Source: Eucommia ulmoides (taxonomy: Eukaryota; Streptophyta; Magnoliopsida; Garryales; Eucommiaceae). From it: a stretch of DNA of 64,000 nucleotides. Positions 45,701-55,052 of this stretch are shown here, piece by piece. Made by a program: the position numbers and the translations under genes. Position 1 is the stretch's first letter, and the number at the start of each line of letters is the position of its first letter. The DNA is taken from the NCBI GenBank assembly GCA_016647705.1, contig CM028330.1, forward strand, positions 31,708,649 to 31,772,648, written 5' to 3'. Under the pieces are notes generated by a model. That model did no database searches. It saw only the letters and a program-made list of their open reading frames with translations, and was not told where the DNA came from.

Positions 45701-48127
45701 ACTGTTTAACATTCTTCATGACATGCATAAAGAAGTTGGAGAATCCGTCAACATCTCAATATCATCTTAGTTTTATTTATGCAGAAAAGTCTAGGAAAGG
45801 AAGAGGAGCGCTGATGGTACACTCTTCTATTAAATTTGGGTGGTCCTTTATTGTACTAGTTCTTGAACCCTTCTAAAATTCATCTATTACAACTCTCAAC
45901 CACTTACTATCATCTGCCATATTTACAAGACTCCTCTACACACACAAAGATAATTGCTGACACTAGAGTACTACTAAAGGAATTTGATGTTCTACAACAA
46001 TAAACCTTCAACTACTTTGTTCAACTTCCGATACCCCCCTAGACTTGATTTTGTAATTCTATGGATGGATCTTACTTTGTGGAAGACTTCATTCTTGGAG
46101 AGTCTAAGAATGTCGGCCATCAAATCTCATGCCAATTCGTTTATTGAAACACCGGATTTTTTTTCTCAAGATGATTGCTTTTGTATTAAACTAAAGTAGT
46201 TGAATGGTTGATAGTATGCACTAGAAATGTTACCGAGAATCATCTAGTGCCTAGAATCATCATTGTTAGAGATGTCTTGTAAACTATAATTTGTTCTAGA
46301 GACATTAAGCCTCTACATAATCTCCGTAGAATTATTGTAAAGGGGTCGTGTAAAATTACATATATGATTGAAGTTGGCAGATGGATAGCATAAAAGAGGG
46401 TGAAATCTTCCCCTCTCGAAAAAGTTACGCTCAACATACAAGTACAATACATGAGTGCTCTTCCACTCCACTTCTCTCTTTTTCCAAGCTTTTGTCATAC
46501 AAATAAAATGCTTTGCCTTCCTCCTCCAGAAATGACTGTGGATCAACAATTTTGTATCTCATTTCCATATAGTTCGGTATCATTTACGCCTTCTCAACCT
46601 ACATGTGAATGTCCTGTTGATGATAGAAACTTTGCTATTTATCGGGATCAGTTAATTCTCTTGTAATGGCTAAGTCTAACATAGATGAATCTGAACTGTT
46701 CGAGCATCTCTTCTTCATCATAGCCCCAGATCCATCTTACAGCCAATCTATTTTCAAGCTTCTCCATTAAAAATCTTTAATTAGTACTCTTGTTGTTATT
46801 TAAGGCTCAAGCTGCATTAAGGCACCAAGATCTCCGAGGAGTCTAAGCACGAGGCAAAAGGTGAGGCACGGGTGTTACTGAATTAAGGCTCATATAAGTA
46901 CAATTAAGTTTTTATAAATAAGCAAAATATATTATATTGTAAATTTTATTTTAAAAACTAACTAATAATGCCAACTATTTGTATGACCTTTTTGCACGCT
47001 ATAGATTTGCTATGTATATTTTTTTATACCTAAAACCATAAGAACAATTTCAACAAATCAAACAACTAAAAGTATAGAAAAATTATAGAACGGATTATAA
47101 CAAAATAATTCAAACCTATGAAAAGTAATTAACATGCAAAATTTCAAATGATTCGACAAATTGAAATATAAATTGATTACATACTATCTCTCTTAGATCG
47201 ACTATTGATTAAAAATGCAACTTAAATTACAATTCATTGTCCTATAAAGGATCATTTGTAAAAGCATGCAAGTGATAAAATGGTTTAATTAATGTGTTAC
47301 TGAAAAAAAACTATATCATAAGTATGCAAAAAGTTCAATGCTTGCACCACAATTCACAAGTGATATTACTAGACGCCAATAGCATGAGCCTTGGGACCTG
47401 CGCCTACGCACACAAGGCATGAGCCAAGAGCCTGGACTTGCACTAGGTGAGGAACAAAAACTGAGACTTCACGAGCTTTGGGGCTAGGCACGCCTTTAAT
47501 AACAGTGACAAGTTCAAGTTGTCAGATACAGTTGTTGCAACCTACATGGATCCAATGATAATTGAATAAATTCAACCTTTTCACGCTCCCTTACTCTCAT
47601 GGCTTTTAACCTTATTACTTAGCAAAAATAATTTAAAAAAAAAAAAAAGGCAAAATTCTAACAAATAAGAGTAATTATAATAATCATATAAAGGATAAGA
47701 CTCACCAGCCAATTGAAGTAAGGAACAAAACTAATGATCCCCATCACAGCGAACCTCGCATCCGTCGAATCGACCACTGAGTCTCCTTCATCCCCCTCCG
47801 CATTGGAAATTATGGGAAAAACCATCGAATTGAGTATGCAAGCCCCGATGGCGACGCCGATTGGCGCGTCCTGCGAGAACTCCGCTCTGCACGTGCCATT
47901 TCTGACCCTTCTTCTCTACAATAACCAAACCAAACAACTAAACTATGGTTTTGAATCGGTACGAAACCATTAACATTGGTAGAAAGCTGAGGATTAATTA
48001 TGCCGTCTACCTGATTGAGCTTAATGCTGTGGTGATATGTATATACAAGTTTAGAAGTTGACACGAGAAATGGCTTCAATGATGGACAGGGTACGGAGGA
48101 CGACGCTAGGTTAAGATAGAGATGCAT
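27522..48127 (-). CDS. Host gene: predicted chloroplast-targeted membrane protein (5 exons)
   Basis: Five exons join with GT-AG introns in compatible phase: 48127-48047, 47915-47706, 44359-44280, 27881-27806 and 27722-27522 (648 nt, about 215 residues plus stop). Residues 1-27 (MHLYLNLASSSVPCPSL...) lack acidic residues and are Ser-rich like a plastid transit peptide. Then come hydrophobic segments (APIGVAIGACILNSMVFPI; FAVMGIISFVPYFNWLSW; YAVYAIVYLAPYL; WLPIASILFCILHVQ) and an acidic loop with DEGDSVVDSTDAR. The C-terminal EVSIANGDLLGFKLF segment is followed by a basic tail. I recall this pattern from a conserved plant family but cannot name it safely. Start chosen at the second in-frame ATG because the 27 residues before it contain acidic residues. 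Intron 3 is about 16.4 kb and holds a whole MULE. Confidence 0.82.
27561..27588 (-). repeat. Poly(A) run inside coding exon 5
   Basis: 28 consecutive T on plus (A on the coding strand). It lies in the reading frame of the host gene near its 3' end. Confidence 0.95.
27806..27881 (-). CDS. Host gene exon 4
   Basis: 76 bp, acceptor ATCATAG, donor GTATTT. Completes the split Arg and encodes SNLSLSPEDSWLPIASILF then CILHVQ. It lies 16.4 kb from exon 3. Confidence 0.85.
27882..30140. other. Intron 3 of host gene, part left of the MULE
   Basis: No conserved domain. Holds a 42-codon minus-strand frame (28594-28466), a short GTTCAGGGTTGCGAACA repeat near 28678, 28703 and 28731, and an 82-codon plus frame at 29425-29673 with a Cys-rich start (CNCGCKQNYESRECVTC) and a Lys-rich end. 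None can be assigned. A TATGTTTGGTTGGGTGG segment at 29771 resembles the inverse of 42995-43010. Confidence 0.5.
28466..28594 (-). CDS. Small unassigned frame (42 codons) with CxxC and HH
   Basis: Starts ATGGCCACTGCTCC and encodes MATAPAKHTPPVASQ, then YHCLLCGKHHGRAIQ and NGKPKGA before a stop. CLLC followed by HH is a possible metal-binding arrangement. There is an upstream stop nine codons before. It could equally be a 3' exon of a degraded gene or chance. No family recognised. Confidence 0.25.
   Translation of the reverse strand: MATAPAKHTPPVASQLQSFQYHCLLCGKHHGRAIQNGKPKGA
30158..31470. repeat. GTTAACGTTAAC motif cluster 1 (leader and first intron of ULP gene)
   Basis: Copies of GCGTTAACGTTAACGCAA and variants near 30158, 30696, 30779, 30803, 30924, 30953, 31049, 31076, 31122, 31152, 31337, 31365, 31418 and 31444. 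All lie upstream of exon 1 or in the first intron. Many copies differ only by C to T or G to A changes at the CpG. Confidence 0.9.
31001..31590 (+). repeat. 290-bp tandem duplication in ULP gene intron 1
   Basis: TGCGTTAATTTCTCAAATCT recurs at 31001 and 31291, and the following ~290 bp align through GGATTTGGTA near 31265 and 31565. Each unit contains four motif copies. Confidence 0.85.
32790..33230. repeat. GTTAACGTTAAC motif cluster 2 (ULP gene intron 3)
   Basis: About nine copies between exon 3 (ending 32595) and exon 4 (starting 33243), including 32850, 32940, 32985, 33028, 33068, 33112, 33165 and 33213, spaced about 45 bp. None inside the exons. Confidence 0.9.
34793..34822. repeat. GTTAACGTTAAC motif in a short ULP intron
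   Basis: TTACGTTAACGTTAACGTA within the 131-bp intron 34718-34848. Confidence 0.9.
35885..36490. repeat. GTTAACGTTAAC motif cluster 3 (between the convergent genes)
   Basis: Core starts near 35908, 36018, 36062, 36107, 36155, 36202, 36255, 36298, 36351 and 36396, then a variant at 36468. From 36018 on the spacing averages 47 bp (range 43-53), so this is a degenerate minisatellite with a conserved palindromic core. It fills the gap between the ULP stop at 35738 and the MURA stop at 36678. Confidence 0.92.
36678..39097 (-). pseudogene. mudrA-like: MURA-type transposase gene of the MULE (three nonsense codons)
   Basis: Exon 1 39097-37999, intron 37998-37715 (284 bp, GT-AG), exon 2 37714-36678. 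Joined length is 2136 nt, exactly 712 codons, with three in-frame stops: TAA at 38605-38603, TAG at 37478-37476, TAG at 36998-36996. Domains in order: N-terminal MuDR-type region, KRVTAECSLKEERECKWRVHG, then a DDE core with Asp in LFLDGTFLGGRYKG (about residue 344), Asp in TFISDRHSGIL (about 406) and Glu in LAESFNAWI (about 512). A SWIM zinc motif CSC...CVH follows, interrupted by the third stop, and then the knuckle CGRCKKNGHHNRKTC, one residue longer than the usual spacing. No frameshift, so inactivation looks recent. Confidence 0.9.
37785..37960. repeat. GTTAACGTTAAC motifs in the MURA intron
   Basis: At least three copies (37789-37802, 37808-37822, 37945-37957), all within the 284-bp intron 37998-37715 and none in either exon. 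Confidence 0.9.
39098..39730 (-). repeat. ~311-bp tandem duplication upstream of MURA
   Basis: GTAAATCTGC-AAAA-AAAAGAATGCA recurs near 39107 and 39418, and the following sequence aligns through ATTGCGTAAACGTTAAC. The first unit abuts the MURA start codon, so it probably duplicates promoter or 5'UTR sequence. Confidence 0.8.
39230..39940. repeat. GTTAACGTTAAC motif cluster 4 (upstream of MURA)
   Basis: About fourteen copies in the 850 bp upstream of the MURA ATG at 39097, for example 39266, 39308, 39352, 39380, 39553, 39580, 39632, 39674, 39702, 39741, 39891 and 39926. Confidence 0.9.
39755..40071 (-). repeat. ~185-bp tandem duplication further upstream of MURA
   Basis: TTTCATTGAATACAAACGA and CTTTACCATGTAC-CCCATTCCCT recur at about 39755-39890 and 39938-40070. 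A related piece is at 41483, beyond the nested transposon, showing that the MULE continues there. Confidence 0.8.
40080..41302. mobile_element. Non-autonomous hAT-like transposon, 1223 bp, nested in the MULE
   Basis: An 8-bp target duplication TTCATGGT at 40072-40079 and 41303-41310 fits the hAT superfamily. Ends are imperfect inverted repeats: CAAGGTTTTAAATCGCGG against AAGGGTTTTAAATATTGGCC (inverse of the right end). Subterminal DNA is rich in CGGTATCGG/GGCCGTAACGG words on both sides. The interior has no transposase. It holds a GA microsatellite (40792-40808) and a GC-rich piece (40810-41065) with a 66-codon frame starting MTSPATARAMFGDEL that could be captured host DNA. No GTTAACGTTAAC motif occurs inside. 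Confidence 0.88.
41311..41880 (-). other. Right part of the MULE or host intron, possible first exon
   Basis: One GTTAACGTTAAC copy at 41330-41341 and a piece of the 185-bp repeat at 41483 place at least 41311-41520 in the MULE. A minus frame 41811-41581 contains MDDNSLVHSDEPGGRINSV followed by ATGGTAAGC, which fits a first exon ending at a donor. I cannot link it to MURA or to the host gene. Confidence 0.4.
41928..42918. mobile_element. MITE-like element with a second element nested inside
   Basis: Left end TGTGTTTGGTAAAAGAAGG and the inverse of the right end TGTTGTTTGGTAAGGAAAG form inverted ends, with A/G-rich subterminal DNA on both sides. Inside, 42130-42780 looks like a separate insertion bounded by repeated TTAGTCCC words at left (42131, 42159, 42187, 42217) and GGGACT words at right (42734, 42764). 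No coding capacity. Target duplications not found. Confidence 0.45.
42290..42670 (+). repeat. AT-rich tandem repeat, about 4 units of 60-110 bp
   Basis: The words TTAGTTACACGTTACAAATTA, TGTGTAATATTTGTGACATC and CTAACAAATATTACACACAGA recur in order at about 42354, 42422-42460, 42533 and 42609, with shrinking unit length. Confidence 0.8.
43186..43491 (+). CDS. Unassigned 101-codon frame with internal duplication
   Basis: Encodes MKRSKRGQECNQCGQG..., with CxxC near the start and WNWQIPEEYELPT at the end. The DNA carries two diverged ~51-bp copies at 43249 and 43412 (AAAGTT-GAAA-..GAGTGGC-A-GGG-TGAAG-GGA-TTGGC-AA). It lies in intron 3 of the host gene on the opposite strand. No family recognised and no promoter seen, so it may not be expressed. 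Confidence 0.25.
   Translation: MKRSKRGQECNQCGQGSTSVTKVGKSCEWRRVEEDLAKVMEGIHDKTAMLVSHSFKQNQMLTSKHWDCLGKGFCGKSLKVAASGNGLKWNWQIPEEYELPT
43500..44279 (-). other. Intron 3 of host gene, exon-3 proximal part
   Basis: AT-rich, no conserved frame or repeat seen. Confidence 0.6.
44280..44359 (-). CDS. Host gene exon 3
   Basis: 80 bp, acceptor TCCTAG, donor GTTTGA (non-consensus after GT). Encodes SWVFAWLDTGKRRYAVYAI and VYLAPYLR, with the last Arg codon split with exon 4. Confidence 0.87.
44360..46790 (-). other. Intron 2 of host gene, left part
   Basis: The intron runs 47705-44360 on minus. Short frames exist on both strands but none shows a recognisable domain or splice-linked continuation. Confidence 0.6.
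46793..47502. mobile_element. Possible MITE in intron 2
   Basis: The left end GTTATTTAAGGC and the inverse of the right end GTTATTAAAGGC form 12-bp inverted repeats with one mismatch, 710 bp apart. Near both ends are GAGGC/AGGCAC words (AAGGCACCAAG, GGCATGAGCC, TAGGCACGCC). No coding content and no target duplication found. Confidence 0.4.
47706..47915 (-). CDS. Host gene exon 2
   Basis: 70 codons, phase 0 at both ends, acceptor TTGTAG, donor GTGAGT. Encodes RRRVRNGTCRAEF, the first membrane segment, the acidic loop and PYFNWL. Confidence 0.85.
48047..48127 (-). CDS. Host gene exon 1 (transit peptide)
   Basis: 27 codons from ATG at 48127, ending SKL before donor GTATAT. The downstream 131-bp intron ends TTGTAG. 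An upstream in-frame ATG exists at 48208. Confidence 0.7.
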
Positions 48128-49429
48128 CGTAAGAGCGAAGCTGGTGACAGTTGCATCTGCGCCGGCTGGTAAGAGTGTGGAGCAGGAGGAGAAGTTCTCG
48201 ATTCTCACAAATTTTGGGAATGCTGCAGTCGGAAGTGCCTAGTAGCCTGGTGTGGTTTTGGACAACAGTTATAAAAAGACAACTATTTTGAGTGATTTGT
48301 ACGCGCATTTTCATCAGTTTAATTTTGTTGTTCTTTGCCGAAATATTGTTGTATTAATTGGTGGATTTTTTATTTTTTTTAATCCGGAGACTTACATTGG
48401 AGAGAAAATCTAATTTATTTCTCTTGTAAAAGATCTAAATTTAATATATATACTTAAAAAAAAGAAAAGATTGATGAATTTTTTAATGTTATCTATGTGA
48501 GTTAACTATGCATTACTAGGATTGTTGAAAATATTTAAAAGATTTTTTTTCTATGTATTTGTTTTCAAACATTTTAGTTTTTTGTGTTTAAATTGAGGAT
48601 ATTGTTTAATGTTTGATAAAATGATAAAATTTTACTTAAATATAATTTTATTTTTAAACACATGTGCTTTTGCGAATTTATTTTTTGTTTTTATAGTACG
48701 GTAAGAAAAGATCACATATTAGTAAAGATAAGTTCCATTATTTTAGAGTAAAATAATATTAATTTAATTTTTTTATGTTTTTTTAAATAACTCAAGTCTT
48801 TCTTATATGATTTGATCAATCATTTTTTTGTTATATTTTCTTTTTCTTTTTCATCTTCTACGATCTTTCTGATTAACCAACCTACCTTTATACACCATCA
48901 ACTAAAAATATAACGATATACACCTTTACATATTTACAAACAAAAATATAATTATATACACTTTTATTCAATCACAAACAAACAAAAAATATAATTATAT
49001 AAACTTTTATATATCAACAAATAAAAATATAAATATATAAATCTTTATACACCCACATCAACAAATTGAAATATAAATATATAAATCTTTACACACCCAC
49101 AAATAAAATAATAATTGTATACACCTTCATACACCCACAAACAAAAAAAACATAATTATTTAAACCCTTTATAAAACAACAAACAAAATGTAAGAAAAAA
49201 ACTATACCTTTTTCCCTTCAGAAATTATTAAATATTTAGTCATACTTTTAAATTTTTCATAATATACAAAATAATCCCCCCAAAATGTAACTTATTTTAA
49301 GTAACATATTGTTTTCAAAAAATTAAATTTTACGTGTATTATAATGATGATATTTTATTTTTCATAATGTTTATTAAAAATGGATGAAGTGATGAGTTAT
49401 TTTCAAGATAGAGTGTTTTTTTTTGGGGG
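48128..49429. other. Region upstream of the host gene, AT-rich
   Basis: 48128-48330 should hold the 5'UTR and core promoter of the minus-strand gene. I see no consensus TATA box at a safe distance. The rest is very AT-rich. Confidence 0.5.
48904..49190 (+). repeat. AT-rich minisatellite, about 7 units of 38-46 bp
   Basis: Unit core is AAAAATATAATTATATA-AC-TTTATACACCCACAAACA, repeated about seven times with length variation. Confidence 0.8.
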
Positions 49430-49434
49430 GGTTA

Positions 49435-51996
49435 TGTAAGATCTCGATTTAGCTCGTACGTCATTTTAATTTCAATTGAGAGCATTTAGAAATTTTCGAG
49501 GAAAAAAATAATAATAATAATAAAAAATAAAATAAAATAAAATAAAATAAATACATAGATAAAAATAAAATAAAAACATGTAATTTAAGAAATCCTAAAA
49601 GATGAATGGGATTAAATGAAGACTTAATGGGAAATAGGGGGGAAAAGTGCAATTAAACCAAATGGTTTTTTAAAAAAAAATAATAATATGTACACGTCCG
49701 TTTGTTGCGAATCCGGCCGGCCGACGGAGAGATCGGGAAGAGTGAGGATCAACGTGGCGAGCAACCGATCGATTTCACACCACCATTTTCATGCATATAT
49801 ATACATGCGCCTATCATTTCAAACGCTACAAGGAAGAACGATCTAGAAATCTAGAGAGATAAACGGAGGAACGAAGCGTCGGTGCCGCCGTGTAATCGCC
49901 GGCGTTCAGTCGCCGGCGTGTGTGCGACAGAGTGCGTGAGTTCCTTCTGTGTGCATGTATGAGGGTGGAGTTGTCCGATGTGTGTGTGTGGGTGATCGGC
50001 GATCGTCGTGTGGGAGTGGGTATTCCTCCGACGGGAGTGGGTATTCCTCCGACGGCAGTGGTGGCGGTGGTGCATGTGTGTTCTGTTTACTGTTTGATCA
50101 ACTGGGGGTAAGCAACGGAGGCAGTGGCGGCATGAGTTTGGCCGTTGGTGGGTGTGTGGGTCGTTGCGGTGGCGTGTATGGTTTAGGTGGGTAGATGAGA
50201 ACGGTGGGGAAATGGCCGGTGGTGGTTGGTAAACCGTGGTGGGGGATGGAGTAGGTCCGGCGGTAAGAGCGACGGGGCGTGGGAGGTCTCGGGTGGACGG
50301 AAATGGTAGAGAGAGAGAGAGAGGGTGGCCGGCGACAGGTTTGAACCGAAACAGAACAGTGAACGCAAACAGGGAAGAAAGAGAAAGAAAAAAAAAAAAA
50401 AAAAAAAAAAAAAAGGGAAAAAAAAAAAAAAGGGAAAAAAAGAAGAAGGGGAAATTGCAGAAACTACCCCAGGAAAATCCAAAACACATCTCGTGGTCGC
50501 CGAACGGTTCGGAAACAGGTGAAGTTTCAATCGGTTATTAATTTTCGTTAAATTAAATTGTATTTTGCATTACAAATCCTAAAATCGTAATAATTTCGTA
50601 ACGATTAATTAATTGTAAGTACGTGGTACATAAAATAGTAACGATTCGGAATATAGGGTATGTATTGTATGATTAGGATGTTTTAGATAAGAGATTAATT
50701 TAGGCTATGTCACTGTTAGGTTCGCAGGCACCGACGTCCAGATAAAGTATGATCAGTGTCAGTTTTGCAAAACAGATATCGAGGTGAGTGTACTGTCTTC
50801 TTACCAAACTGTTTTTCTATGTATATACATGATGAAATATGTGTTTACTTAAATTGTATGAATTTATGAATGATATGGATCAAGCAGGATTTGGGTGAGT
50901 TGGTAAACTGGGTTTTTGAGAGATTTCGATGGTTTCCAGTATGAAATTGAAAATGAATTTTTGTTGAAATTGGTAAAATCAGACGGTGTTTTTTAAAAGG
51001 AAATAGAAAACAATTGTTTTCCTAAAAATGTCTGGTTTTCAAAAGGAAAATAAAGGGTGGAAAAATAGTTTTGAAAGAATCAGATGTTTTCTCTAAAAAG
51101 AAAAGTGTGAAATATGCTGTTGGACTTAAAAAGTTGGTTTTGAGGAAAAGAGATAGATGTGGTGATTTGACGATATTTATTGAGCTATGATTTGATGATG
51201 TTGTAGTTGATTTGACGATGCCCTAGTATTTATCCGTTTTGGTAGAGTGAGATTATCCGCTTTCGGCGGAGTGATGTTATCCGCTACGGCGGAGTGATGT
51301 TTATCTGCTTCGGCAGAGTGATGTTAAACGTTTATACTGCGCAGTGATTATCCGCTTCGGCGGAGTGATGGGTGTTCGTAGGAAGGCATATCCTACGGAT
51401 GGTACGGTACCGTTGCAAACTCCCGATCGTGAGGTTAAAACGATCACTAGGGCTGGCCAGTGTGTGTGTGTTGGAGGTGTGTGTTTGAGATTGGTGCTTG
51501 AGACGTGGTGTTTTACGTATATTGGTTGATTTGTTATTATTTATTATGATAATTGGTATGATTTTATACTAGATGGATTTGGATGGAACCTATTTCTATC
51601 ACTTTATTTTCATTGCTTATATGCTTATGCTTGATCCATACTTAATTGTGAAAATATGTAGAACATATTAATATTTTGAAAAAATATTTTACTAAGAAGG
51701 CAGTACACTCGCAGGTGCAGCAGTTAGGAGTCGGTCCCCTACTGGCACTAGGTAGAGCTACGTGATGGAGTCATATAGGCGGTTGAGAGGAGCTGTCAAA
51801 GGCGAACCTATAAAAGGTTCATCGATAAATACTTTTAGTTAATATCAATTTTGGGATAGGTGTGTCCCCCATAGTAGATGTTTGTATTATACAGTAGATG
51901 TATATTGTTATTCGTTTTGGTTATTTGGGTATTGGTGATGTCATGTTGTAGTCACGCCCGCCTCGGAATGATGGGTGTCCGGGACGGGTTGTGACA
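49435..51996 (+). mobile_element. Solo LTR, 2562 bp
   Basis: Starts TGTAAGATCTCG and ends CGGGTTGTGACA. The 5-bp duplication GGTTA flanks it at 49430-49434 and 51997-52001. There is no internal region or second LTR, so it is the product of recombination between two LTRs. Inside: an A-rich AATAA block (49502-49560), a GC-rich leader-like part (49700-50350), a long A tract (50389-50434) and about four TCCGCTTCGGCGGAGTGATG repeats (51235-51370). LTR size and the GTCACGCCCG-type 3' end fit long-LTR chromoviruses such as Tekay/Del. That family call is inference. Confidence 0.88.
51236..51372 (+). repeat. TCCGCTTCGGCGGAGTGATG repeats in the solo LTR
   Basis: Four copies in 137 bp, each with a short GCTTCGGC hairpin. 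Confidence 0.85.
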
Positions 51997-52001
51997 GGTT
52001 A

Positions 52002-52310
52002 TTAATCTATAATCTACATGTATGGTTAATAGTCTACTTAAATTCGGGTATATATTTTTGGTTTAAGGTGTAAAAAAAATTAAACACGGATATTAAAGGG
52101 ATTGAAAATTCTACAATTAATAGAAAGTTGAACACAAACATTAAAAAGATTGAGAATACTAACTGAAATTAGAAATTGATGATCAGCATCACATAATATA
52201 TTCTATCTTATTTATCTTTTCCTTTCTTCTAACTCATTTCTCATTATTTTCACTCTTTTTCTTCTTCCTCTCATTCTCTTCTTTTCTTTCCTAACGTTCT
52301 CATACAACAC
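52002..52310. other. Short intergenic stretch
   Basis: Contains a ~50-bp direct repeat (AACAC-GATATTAAA-GGATTGA-AAT) near 52082 and 52131. Nothing else seen. Confidence 0.5.
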
Positions 52311-53350
52311 TTTTTTTTTTTGGTAAAAATAAAATAAAATAAAGAAACAACTACTACAAACTAAGAACACCTATCGAAGGCGCATCCATTTCGGCCATTA
52401 CAATTTCAGTCAAATCTTCCTAGGGAGATTCCAGGATTTCCATGTCCACTTTCCCATTCACTCCTTTCTTTGCAAGAAAATCCGCACACTTGTTCTCTTC
52501 TTTGGGGGCAAATTGAAGCATACAGTTCCTCTTATGTAGGACTCTTTTGCAACCTTCAACACATGTCTTAAATTTGTGTGTTTCTAGACAATCTTCAATG
52601 ATGAGCGCAACTACCTCCTTAGAGTCTGTTTCCACGATTAGCCTCGAAATATCTCTCTTAGTAACAATCTTGATTCCCATATGTAAGATTTTGAGCTTCA
52701 CTTCAAGTCCCATGCAGTTTGGGATTAGGTTGAAGTATTCTACGATCCAGACTCCAAGTCTATCTCGAATAAGTCCTCTTATTCCTTTCTTTCCTGGGTT
52801 TCCAGTTGCACTACCATCCGTATTTAGCTTGTAGAATAAAACACCCAATGAGAAAACTTTGAAACTGCTCTACCATTTGTGAGATAGGAGGAATAACATG
52901 ACTCCGATAACTCTCTTTTCAAATGAGTTTTTCTGTTAAGAATTATAGGTGTGTCAGATTCAACACCCTCTACAATTTCTTTGTTTCTATCCTTCCATAT
53001 CCCCGAAGGATAGAGATGACCAAGGAAGAGCTACATGAGTTTGAGAGACTCATTGTTAGATGCTTTTTAATCCGTTGAGCTACCTCCAAATCCATATCCC
53101 TCTTCTCTCCAACACTTATCACAACTTATTCCCATATCCTTTACTCAAAGCGTGGTAAATGGATTCAGGTTCATTTTGGCATCTTTGACACACATTTGAC
53201 GTATTTTCACTTCTTATGGATTTGAACAAGTTAGTGACAAGTTCCCCATGTATAATCAACGAAATGAAATATAAGAGTTTTTGACGAAGTTTTAACTTCC
53301 AAATCCAGTTCCACTCCTTCCTATTTCCATTTCCTTTCGTTATATTAAGG
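52311..53350 (-). mobile_element. 5'-truncated L1-type LINE relic (zf-RVT + RNase H)
   Basis: Read on minus: a zinc-binding reverse-transcriptase-associated region (EWNWIWKLKLRQKLLYF, then NVCQRCQNEPESIYHAL) at about 53350-53150, then WKDRNKEIVEG, then an RNase H-like domain open from 52848 to 52420. The RNase H part has the first Asp in KLNTDGSATGNPG, Glu in GLEVKLK, Asp in LIVETDSKEV and a late Asp in NKCADFLAK. A T run on plus at 52311-52321 is the poly(A) tail of the minus element. One frameshift lies between the two parts. The upstream reverse transcriptase is missing. Confidence 0.8.
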
Positions 53351-53850
53351 GAATCATAAATTAATTTTATGGAAAATTATTCTAAATTTTCAATCATCTT
53401 ATTGAACCTAGATATTTTGATAGATAATTTAACATTGATATTTCACAGAGCTAATGTGTTTATTGAGTGATTTTAGATTAGAGTTTTGTTTTAACAAATG
53501 AGAAAAAGATTAAATCTTAAAAGATAATACTTAAAGAAGATTTACAAAGATGATGTTTTACAAAAGATTCAAGATGGTTGCAAGTAAAGAAGTTACATAT
53601 TTTTTTGGAGCAAAAAAGATTTTTTTTTCTAGGTAAAACAATTCAATACCTTTAAGCTCTTAATACAACTCAATTAGGATCACGCAGTACACTTAAACTT
53701 GATTATTCTTATGAGTATCATGGTCAGAAGTGATAAATTTAAGATCCTAAATGTTTTTCATAAAATGTTAATTCAAAAAAATGTTTTAAAATATGAAAAA
53801 AAAAAAAAGAAAAAGAAAAAAAAAAAAAGAGGGTTCATGGCCAGACGGTT
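53351..53850. other. Intergenic, nothing recognised
   Basis: AT-rich, with A-rich tracts at 53795-53830. No supported feature. Confidence 0.6.
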
Positions 53851-55050
53851 AACTGAACAAGTGGGCGATTGATTGAGAAAAGTAATGCATGGACGGAGTA
53901 GCTTCTAGTCCAAACGGTTGACCAACGGGATTCATCGACCGACTAGCGTGATTAGTGGCCTGTCAAATTTTGATTCTGGCCTAAACAATTGACTACAACT
54001 AAGGGCGGTTCAACTGACCCAAGGTGTAAAATGGTTTGAATTGGACTGTTTCAAATGAGAAGTTGACCAACAAGATTTTGGTCAACCGACAAGTCAGAAA
54101 TCAGATTATTTGACTAAGAGTGTTTTTGAGATTTTCAAAGAGTATATTTAAATCAATTATAATTGATTTGAAGGAGTGTCTTACATGGGGTCTATATGTG
54201 ACTTAAATGGTCTTATGTTGAAAAATCGGCGTTATAGGCATAGTTTGAAATCTATATAATAGGACTGGCGTTTTTCAATTAAGTATAATAAAGAGCAAGA
54301 GTTTTAATCAACCATATTTACAAAGAGAGTATTATTTTGCTGAAAGTATTTTCAAGAGAAAAAGTTTTTCTTTGAAGAAATCATTGTTTTTGCTATTTTT
54401 GGATTTAAGTCGTTTCTACGATCTCCTAGAAGATATATTGGTGAGATTTTTCTTGATTACTTGCTTAAAATTATATGTGATTTAATTGAGTTATCCTCTT
54501 AATTGAGCTTGTAGTATTTTATGGGAAAAATTGATTTCAATTTAGAATATCTTGAAATCTTGTGAAACGATTTTTACTTGTGAAATTTGATTTATTTTAT
54601 TTGTGTGCTTAAATTGAGTAAAATCATATTTGTTTTGTCACGTAGTTCTATCACATAGTTTATTGGGATATTAATTGAACATATACTGTATTGAGGTGGT
54701 AGAAACTCTTGTGGAAAGAAACTTGATTTTTTTTTATTTTTTATTTTTGTATTGGTGAGTGCGAGTAGATCAAACACATTTGGGCCGATATCTAATCAAA
54801 GTAGATAGGTTTAATTCTTAGCCTATAAAAGTAATAAGTTTGATTCTGCTTGTAGTAAAATTAGGTCAGTCTTTAGTTTATTAAGAAAATAAAGTTTTTC
54901 CTTAGCTTTGTGAAAAGAAAAATTGTAAAAATTTGATTCTAAGCCTGGAAAAAGAATTAAGTTAGTCTTTAGCTTGTGAAAAAAATCATAAGGATTTGGT
55001 TCCTATATGGAAAATGAATCAGGGTTAGTGGATTGCAAAAGTCCTGTGTG
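53850..55050 (+). repeat. Copia-type LTR fragment related to 60060-62956
   Basis: Shares GGGGTCTATATGTG, TTGAGGTGGTAGAAACT-CTTGTGG, and the AAAAGGTTAG/TTAGTCTTTAGCCTG ladder with the LTR-like region near the right edge. Truncated at about 55050, where a different repeat begins. Confidence 0.6.
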
Positions 55051-55052
55051 AC

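Noticed and set aside
47734..47973. 79-codon plus frame with TESPSSPSALE
   Set aside because: It is the antisense of host exon 2, whose minus reading shows conserved membrane segments.
49851..50530. 212- and 115-codon minus frames with Phe and His/Pro-rich parts
   Set aside because: They lie inside the solo LTR and run through A and GA tracts. Composition is that of a GC-rich LTR leader, with no conserved motif.
50236..50541. Lys-rich plus frame that looks like a nuclear protein
   Set aside because: The Lys run is the poly(A) tract at 50389-50434 in the LTR.
52547..52834. 95-codon plus frame
   Set aside because: Antisense of the LINE RNase H domain.
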